Below are positions 56,933 through 64,000 of a stretch of 64,000 nt of DNA, piece by piece. Origin of the DNA: Micropterix aruncella. Lineage: Eukaryota > Arthropoda > Insecta > Lepidoptera > Micropterigidae. Within the stretch, counting starts at the first letter, position 1, and every line of letters starts with the position of its first letter. A model generated the notes under the pieces. That model saw nothing but the letters and a program-made list of their open reading frames with translations, did no database searches and was not told the DNA's origin. The stretch spans positions 6,862,068 through 6,926,067 of the forward strand of contig OX155955.1 in assembly GCA_944548615.1 (NCBI GenBank), read 5' to 3'. The position numbers were made by a program, and so were the translations under genes.

Positions 56933-57591
56933 GGGCCACGCCGCGTGTTGCAACGCGTGGGATTGAATTCAGTTTCAAATATTTAGTATGAAAATGATTA
57001 TATTAGACATGGCCCGCGTAGCGCGGGCTGACGCCACGCAGATCACTCGATTTCGATCGGCGTGGCATCGGTGGTGGGGGAAACCACGCGTTGGCTCGCT
57101 GTATAATCAGCAGTGGGCTCCCGCATTTGCGCGCGTGGCGGAGAAAGTGAGCAGACGCATACCTAATACGTATTTCAGTGCGCATACCTACGTATTTTTT
57201 TAATATAATTTTCAATAAAAGGATGTATGTAGTATAATTGTGTTTTTATCAGTCTGAAATATTGGTGAAATCTATTTTCATCGCTTTCTAGTTTATTTAC
57301 CAATAAATGATATTCACTTCGAGTGCCTCTTATTGGATGCTCCCAATATATTGAATGCTCCCAATATTTTCTCTTCTTTCTTTTCTTCTTGAGTAGGCAT
57401 AACATAAGCAGGTAGGCAATATTATCCTTAACATCCGTATCTGAGTCGGATGAAAATATTGTAGACAAGTGCGGACGATGACGGCCACCACTAAACTGAC
57501 ATGAAAATTCGTCAGCACGCGCGGCGACACGACCTGTAGTATAATCACCTACCCGTTGCGTGGGACAGCGTTGCATAACGCGGCGTGGCCC
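56933..57591 (-). mobile_element. 659-bp PIF/Harbinger deletion derivative
   Basis: The ends are inverted repeats: GGGCCACGCCGCGT, two mismatches, then TGCAACGC. The insertion into LINE copy C is shown by the matching LINE sequence on both sides. Flanking TA (or ATT, depending on where the end is placed) is duplicated. The interior keeps a transposase N-terminus and lacks the nuclease domain, so it would need a helper. Confidence 0.85.
57175..57576 (-). CDS. Harbinger-like transposase N-terminal segment, 133 codons
   Basis: The ATG (57574-57576) lies only 15 bp inside the element's end, within the inverted repeat. The frame contains a basic stretch LLKKKRKKRKYWEH, then WEHPIRGTRSEYHLLVNKL and RFHQYFRLIKTQLYYIHPFI. 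This matches the start of PIF/Harbinger transposases (basic patch, W.HPI....E+H.L...L, then F..YFR+). It stops before any DDE motif. The product, if made, might still bind DNA or a partner but could not cut. Confidence 0.75.
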   Translation of the reverse strand: MQRCPTQRVGDYTTGRVAARADEFSCQFSGGRHRPHLSTIFSSDSDTDVKDNIAYLLMLCLLKKKRKKRKYWEHSIYWEHPIRGTRSEYHLLVNKLESDENRFHQYFRLIKTQLYYIHPFIENYIKKIRRYAH

Positions 57592-57740
57592 TATTATAAT
57601 TGCAGCTTAACCCGCATGTTATTGGCGTGATTCGATTGTCCTATTACAAACTCTAAAAGTTTAAATGAGTCATAGTTATATATTTTTTTATTCCAAGAAG
57701 TTAGACAGTGGAATACGTCATTTTACATATGCTCGAAGTT

Positions 57741-58019
57741 ATTTCCAACTTCATTACATGTACATATACTTTTTTATGTAAAGGGCAAGGCACTTTCATG
57801 TAAAGACAGACTCAAATGACAAAAAAATATCAAAACCTTTTCTAAATAATCATTTATTAGGTTTTTTTTAAATAGACAATCATTTTTTTTAATTAGTCAA
57901 TAATCAATGAGTTTTACAATAAAATCAACCCCAGAAACAACACTAAAGTAACGAAATTTATTTTAGTTGGGAGTAAACAAATAGATTTGGTAAACGGCTA
58001 GATTATCTTTTTAAATTTA
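57741..58019. other. Unassigned A+T-rich DNA
   Basis: No frame or family seen. Confidence 0.45.
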
Positions 58020-59065
58020 AGACAGCCTTGTCCAATTCGTCAAAATTACAGAGAGCATGCATGGCTAGGCATCTTTTTATAGTTTTTGAATGCAACCTCT
58101 TGAAGTATTTCAATTTCTGATTGATACAGGTTGAAGAATTTATACCCCAAATATAAAAATGCAGTTTGATATAAACAAAGCCACACTTTCGGAATTACGA
58201 CATTATTTTTATTATTTGTGTTATGCTCATGCAGACTCGAGTGCTTTCTTCGGTTTATCAATTTTGCTTTCGCATAAATTCAGCAGTGATATATAAACTC
58301 AAAATTAAAAGTCAATATTGTTTATTTTTAAAGGCCGGAGAAAGTGATCGTCTCTGTTTAACCCAAATATCGCCCTGAAAGTTTGATTTTGCAGTATAAA
58401 AATATAATGGCTATCTGGTCCATTACCCCATGTTAAAATACCATAAGCCATCTTCCAATGAAAGCACGCATAGTATGTGCTTGTAGCGACTTAATATGAT
58501 ATACCATGTAACATTTTTAATCAACAAACATTTTCATTTCCGAGATTCAATTGACGTCATGTAACAGGCAAATTTGTCGACTTGCCTGATGATTAATATT
58601 ATGTCAAGAAATAATAATTTCATTTCTTTCGTACGTTGCATTTTATCATTGCATAGAAAACAGCGTCTTTCAGGATCATCAGTCTTTATTCAGACGAAAT
58701 TTTCCCCCACTTACAGCAATTTCTCTGATATATAAGCACGTACAATTAAAATAATTATTCACTGTCTCCATCAACGCTATCACTGGTAAGCCATATCCCT
58801 TCTTAACTTCTCTTTGATAATTAAATAGTAAAATATTAAAACACTGTGTTTATCTCACCACATGAAATCACCGAGGAAACGCCAAGCCGACACGAAGTGG
58901 GAACTCCGATCATCGATAACTCACTGCGGCTTGTTCTCCAGACAGAAATTGAGTTTTCGGATAGCATAAATAGCAGAAGATAGTTCCTGTGATGGCTTTT
59001 CGAAATGTGGATTCCGGTATAATTTCTGGTCTATTGTAATACCTAAACTTTATAATCAAATTACC
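58020..59065 (-). pseudogene. Decayed LINE, thumb and C-terminal part
   Basis: On the minus strand 59060-58905 encodes LGITIDQKLYRNPHFEKPS then AIYAIRKLNFCLENKPQ (thumb region). 58500-58330 encodes YYACFHWKMAYGILTWGNG and IFILQNQTFRAIFG. 58261-58046 encodes NNKNNVVIPK, YLGYKFFNLYQSEIE and EVAFKNYKKM, the usual C-terminus. The ~400 bp between the first two pieces (58500-58900) does not read as LINE and is probably an insertion. This family is distinct from copies A-C. Confidence 0.8.
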
Positions 59066-59409
59066 TATTTTCTTTTTTTTCAATACAATAGCGACCAACC
59101 CTAGTAAACATATTGTCGTCTATTGCTACCTGGTCGGTTTTACAGCTAATCTACCCACAAAAAGCAGAGTGGTATTTTATTTTCCGACCGTCATCCTATA
59201 TGGAACGTTCCAAGCTATGCTGTCAACGACGATCTCTCCGTATAGTTAAACTAGGGCATGCATAGGTAATGCTGACCACAGACTGGGTGACCTAATGCGC
59301 ATTTAGTCTTTTACATTAATTATGCATTCGTTTAGTTCAATGGATGCAAATTAACGCTGCGCAACCGCATTGGTATGAGACAAGGATACAACATCTCTCC
59401 GGATGTAAA

Positions 59410-59443
<34 letters not shown>

Positions 59444-59699
59444 CTCGTTATATCAACTGGGAAAATTAAGAAATACATATATAAGGGCGAATAACCGAGA
59501 GAATGACCGGTTCAGAGATAGGCATGTATGTACGTAAATAACTATCAACTTACGGAAGCAAACATTGTTTACCATCGCTGTATTTTTTCTTCTTTTTTGT
59601 TGACCATCTTTTCAAACCTACTACAAAATAGAATTTTTAAGGTCATGCCTTTTTGTCTATCAACTTCTAAAAAACCGAAGGCTTATCGAGTTCTGTCCA
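59066..59699. other. Unassigned DNA with an (ATT)n run
   Basis: (ATT)n lies at 59409-59442. A 67-codon plus-strand frame at 59528-59731 (NLLQNRIFKVMPFCLSTSK) has no recognised family. Confidence 0.45.
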
Positions 59700-59870
59700 T
59701 ATGTTATTCTAATGACAACACAATATTCTAGAGGTTTAAAATGGACAGAATTTCCAGAGTATGCATTGCTTTAGTTGATTTTTTTAAAGCATTTAGTGAT
59801 ATTATAAACACTAACTGAAATTGCTGTAACCCGAAGAATTACCAACTTTCGGTGTTATAGCAAAAAAAAT
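59700..59870 (+). pseudogene. Possible LINE RT scrap
   Basis: MDRISRVCIALVDFFKAFSD followed by IINTN resembles RT motif A of LINEs (DF.KAFDT.NH). The match is short and there is a stop directly after it. Confidence 0.35.
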
Positions 59871-60279
59871 CGGTTGTGTCACACTATGACGCTAAATAGT
59901 CGAGTAAATACCTCGAGTGGAAATACTACAGAAACATAATAATAGCGCATCTGGAACATCTTCTTGCAGGAAATCCAGATAGATATGTACAGAGAATACG
60001 TATAAAATGCATTTAAGCGAACCGATTTCTGTAGATCGTTGGCGAATCCGAAGCGAGGAGCAAACAAGGCGTGGATAATGCGATGCGACACCCGAGGCGA
60101 AAAGTAGATTTCACGGCTAGCAATATAACAAAGCGGGTGCCGCGGTGGCTCCCCCTAACAGCGATGCATTTAGAGTTAGGCAGACTGTACCCCGACCAGT
60201 ACAGTCAGTTTGTGTAATGATTTCCCTTTGTGAAAACTGCGAGTAGCGAATGGTTTCGTGGAGCTTGGGCCATAAGATC

Positions 60280-60780
60280 CATTTTGTTCTAGGATCAGCT
60301 CAACTTACGATTCAGCTCCTATTCAGAGGCATCCATGTGCGAAAGGCTACCTCGGGTAAGACTCTCGCGTCTCAGGCCTCACGGCTGGTGTACCGGTTTC
60401 TCCTGGTGGAATTGCATCCCGGCGCTACTGAACGGTTTGCGCACCGTTCGGGGACGCCAATCGGTTGTGCACTCTGACTAAATGCTGAAGGAGTCTGGAG
60501 ACTATGGAAATATACTGTCTCCTAAGCAGCGGAGGTGGATGTTGACCTGTTGTCATGCCACTCTTGAAACGATATTAGGCCACCCGACCCCGTGTGGCAC
60601 TACGGGCAAAGGATGCTCAGGTCCGCGATAAATTCAAATTGAAATATCGCTCTAATACACAGGTAGAGGCCGCGTAAGCGACTTCGGATCCGTAACCAGT
60701 CGGGAGGACGGAGGTATCCTGAAGGTTAACTCCAGATGGAGATATCCTACCAAAACTGGTAGTTACTCAGATTCACTGAG
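60280..60780 (+). repeat. GC-rich unclassified repeat family, copy 6
   Basis: It shares GAACGGTTTGCGCACCGTTC, CCAATCGGTTGTGCACTC, GGTCCGCGATAAATTC, GCGTAAGCGACTTCGG and GATCCGTAACCAGTCGGGAG with copy 3. It is the most diverged copy. A plus-strand frame (60250-60477) keeps GKTLAS and ERFAHRSGTP, parallel to GKTLAS and GRFAHR in copy 3. Confidence 0.65.
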
Positions 60781-60839
60781 TTGACAACCCATTTTTAAAA
60801 GATATAAATACGTAATAATATTGCACTGGAGTGTAAAAC

Positions 60840-60846
60840 TCTTCCT

Positions 60847-60877
<31 letters not shown>

Positions 60878-61130
60878 TACTTTATTCATTTTATTTTTGT
60901 ACATTTAGCCCCATTGTTATCAATGTTATAAATAACTCGGAAAAATTGAACACCGAAATGCAGCTAATGCTCATTGCCCACCTAACTAGGACTAAACTGT
61001 CCCGTATCTAGGCGGGTCAGAGTAATTAAAATAAGTAATACAACTTATGTAACAATTAGCCTAATTAACTTGAAAAACTTTTTATTTTTATAATAAATGA
61101 ATGTACTTAATTGATTTTTTAAAAATTATT
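60840..61130 (+). mobile_element. LINE 3'-tail module
   Basis: A T-rich run (60846-60876), then TTGCCCACCTAACTAGGAC and CCCGTATCTAGGCGGG, which folds as a short hairpin. The layout matches the LINE tails at 9345, 9960 and 40540. Confidence 0.5.
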
Positions 61131-64000
61131 ATTTTAAGATTGAATAATATATAATTATAAATAAATAACATTATAATACAAATCCAAACACTAAATTTGT
61201 ACAGTCTCTTTCAATAAATGTATTCCCCTCTGGGAGTTAGTTCATTTTAGCTATCTCCACAGTATGGGAGGTAACTAAAATGTTCATTTTAGCTATTCCT
61301 CTCGAGGAGTCAGTTCATTTGAGCTATCTCCACAGTATGGATATAAAAGTAAGTTATTTTAAATTAGCTTTTAAATGCATATGTTTTTTGTGAGGATATC
61401 GAGATATCGTATTTTCTTTATTTAATAAGAATTTTACTTTAATTAAAATGTTGAAATATAACAATATTTTATTATACAACAAAGCCTATGCAATAATGGA
61501 ATCCTTTTGAATATTTTAATTTATGTGTATTTAAAAATATATATTTACCAATATATTCACAAAAAATGAATGACGAATGCCTATATGAAGAGACTGTCTA
61601 TGTGAGGAGAATTTCTTATTTGCCCTTCTTGGGAAGTGCGAAGTGGTAATTTAAGTATGACCACAAAAGTTATTATCCTGTAGAAGTTATGTTTTTTTGT
61701 GATCGTCTTTCCTCCGTCGATCGTTTTGGGTGAGGATATTACTCAGTATGTATCTTTTGTAATTTGACCTCCGAGGAAGTACTTCCGACGGAAGTACCGT
61801 CAAACAAGCCGCTGGAATACGGACCCGGATGGCCAGTTAAGCGTTATCGTGAAGGCGGAGACGGAGCGAGACAGCGCTCTACGAAAGAACAGGACATCAA
61901 GACACACTTTAGAGCAAAAGGCGAAGATCAACAGCGGCAGCAGCAAGTTTAGCCTTGGGGCGCAACAGGACTGCCTGAGATTTTAAATTACATCATTTCC
62001 AGGACTCAACGGCGGACAAAAAGCTAGTTTAAAAATACGATTTTTCGGCGACGTCAAGCGTGGGCTCCGCTCCACGGTTAGGCGTCAATTGTGCATATTT
62101 ATATGAACAATCAGGTAGTTTTATTAAGTAACAAAACATCCACTAAACGCAGTCTCCCTCCAAAATGGCTGATTTCTTGCCTTTTATATTTTGACATTTG
62201 TTATAGAAAAAATGTCCTCACATCATATGGATTTCGGAACATAGCCGATACCAAAGCAGGAGAACGAATAGCTATAACGAAAGACGATACATCATAGGGC
62301 CAGCTCCGGATCTACGATTTCTGGGTCGGGGCAAAAACTTGACATTGGCACCCCAAGCCTCCAGAATTTGAGATTATTTAATTTAAAAACTCACAAAACT
62401 AATATACTGGGTGTTTTTTTAAACAACCTTCAAATAATTTTTCTCTTATTATTTCCTATTTTGCTAATACATTTCCCTTGTGTATGACATTAATATAGAA
62501 TCCATACTACGGAGACAACGCACAAGCCAATCTAAACACGCACATTCAATCTTTAGGTCCCAGCAAACTTCCCTAGCTAATCTTGCCACAGCTTTACACG
62601 TCGAGATTTCTTTTCCGAGAAATAATCTATTGCCATATCAACTAATAATTACAGTGTCATAATATTTTGCGATATTCACGCGTTTGAAAGAGTAGTTGTT
62701 AACAAAGACAAACCAACACAAATTACTCGAACACCTAATCAGCCTCATAAAAACCAACCGTCGTTTGACGTTCGTGTTTAGTCGGCTCCGCTTTTGTAGC
62801 CATGTCCACTTCTATCTGTGCGGTGAAAGTTTTCTAGACGCGGCGGGAATTTCCCTGTAAGAGATATTACATGTCTAAAAATCAAGTCAGTATGCGCCCT
62901 GGATGCTATTCACTTTAGTAAAGCACAACAAGCAAACAAGTTTTCTTCAAACACATGAATTAGCCGCCCTGAGCAGCTACTCTCCCCCCCCCCCCTGAAT
63001 CAGGGGCTGCATAGGGTTGGGTGTGTGTGAAAATGTTTCATAGAAAGAACCTCTCTTTCGATAAAGTACGGAACCCTCGCGAGGACGGTTTTATTTATTC
63101 TAGGGAAGTTTATGCTGCTGCCAATTGTACTGTGTAAGAATCGTAGCAGAAACGCGAATGGCGCGAACTTCCGATAGCACTTCACAATGCATTTGTTGAG
63201 AGTGCTGCAAGCACCACAATTCCGATATATTTAGAAAACGTGTATATGTATATGAGTTTATGTAGTCTGTGGTTGAGCACGTTTCAGCTGCATACGTCTT
63301 ATGTCTTGTGTTGTGAGTCTTTAAGCTGGAATAATATAAGAGCATATGGAATATTAATTCATAACTAAATTTATCATTCATTCTTTCATTTAATAACTAA
63401 AATTTATTATAGGCAATCTCGACTATTTTTAAACAAGACTGTTTCAATCACATCTTCTTTTTTTTAATGTTGACTTTTGTATACATATTTTTTATCTCGA
63501 CTATGCTTTATCTCACGTGTATACTAGATATTGTATTTATATATTGTAATATATTTTATGTATACAGCATTATATGTGTATGTTTATATCCATATATCTA
63601 TATATGTATATATTTATATCTATATAAATATCCAGTATTTATCCTGATATACCTATACATTTTTAACCCCCTTCCCCCTCTCTCGGAGACTATTAAGACA
63701 TTTACAGACTGAAGTCTGGCTGTGTCTTTGTATGTCATGGCAAGAGTTGAAGAGGTTGTGGGTAAAATCGGTGAACCAGGGGCGCACTAGTCATATTTCA
63801 ATCTCCAAATATTGGACTTAGAGACGTGAAATTTGGTACATAGATGCTTTGTCGAGCCAAATCACACCGTGAAATTTGATTGGATCAACTCATATATACG
63901 CTACACTAATAATATATATTACACCATACATCTTAAACAAATATTACCGCCTCGGGGCGGCGAGGTTCGTTTCTCGGCTAGGGCCCAACATATGAGAACA
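61131..64000. other. Unassigned DNA to the right edge
   Basis: No recognised gene or element. 61240-61345 repeats the pair TTCATTTTAGCTATCTCCAC and TTCATTTGAGCTATCTCCAC. A 62-codon frame at 61764-61952 is GC-richer and rich in charged residues and Gln. A 12-C run lies at 62984-62995. 63500-63660 is A+T-rich with TATA-type repeats. Confidence 0.45.

Larger units (their letters stand above)
56820..57740 (-). pseudogene. Decayed LINE, copy C of the A/B family, split by a Harbinger derivative
   Basis: 56860-56930 encodes LFIKSRLDINANIWNPHV on the minus strand, parallel to the same place in copy A (SIVRSRMETNAAIWNPHE). The other half continues at 57594-57660 (AACCCG, TTATTGG, CACAAACT..AGAAGTTT-type blocks), matching copy A near 7838-7890. 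The 659-bp element at 56933-57591 lies between the two halves. Confidence 0.75.

Overview
This is a gene-poor, A+T-rich stretch of animal nuclear DNA, most likely from an insect. I recognise no host gene, tRNA or rRNA. Nearly everything identifiable is a transposable element, an element-derived fragment or a tandem repeat. The insect call rests on the element mix (gypsy-type LTR elements, Jockey/CR1-like and RTE-like LINEs, PIF/Harbinger, mariner, Penelope-like pieces) and on LINE tails of a type common in insects. Species cannot be fixed from sequence alone.

0-8.5 kb: a gypsy-type element on the minus strand enters from the left edge. It has an intact gag, a classic A AAA AAC -1 frameshift heptamer and an unbroken pol (protease, RT, RNase H) running off the window. 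Its leader and probable 5' LTR follow, then an ~80-bp minisatellite, a 236-bp (AT)n array and a decayed LINE. 8.5-20 kb: concentric inverted repeats, LINE tails, a GC-rich unclassified repeat, a decayed LINE, a 213-bp tandem duplication, and a cluster of hairpin elements that includes a perfect 112-bp inverted repeat and a MITE with 96-bp terminal repeats.

20.4-28.7 kb: a complete but dead gypsy element with both LTRs, a 4-bp ACAT target duplication, a primer-binding site, and gag and pol broken by several frameshifts and stops. It sits inside an (AT)n array, so one array lies on each side. 28.7-33.7 kb: a 556-bp tandem duplication between two (AT)n arrays, then two decayed LINEs, one carrying a 222-bp MITE.

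34-48 kb: an RTE-like LINE remnant, two palindromic Penelope-like elements, more copies of the GC-rich repeat, the best-preserved LINE RT fragment (40.9-42.1 kb), other LINE ends and a mariner transposase scrap. 48-64 kb: LINE ends, a remnant of a widespread uncharacterised protein family (HALTGCDTTS-like motif), two PIF/Harbinger remnants (one a 659-bp deletion derivative inside a LINE), another LINE and more GC-rich repeat. The last 3 kb shows nothing recognisable.

No genes work together in the sense of a host pathway. The only functional unit visible is the left-edge gypsy element. The GC-rich repeat family (six copies, fragments of a shared reading frame) and the palindromic elements are the best candidates for undescribed biology.
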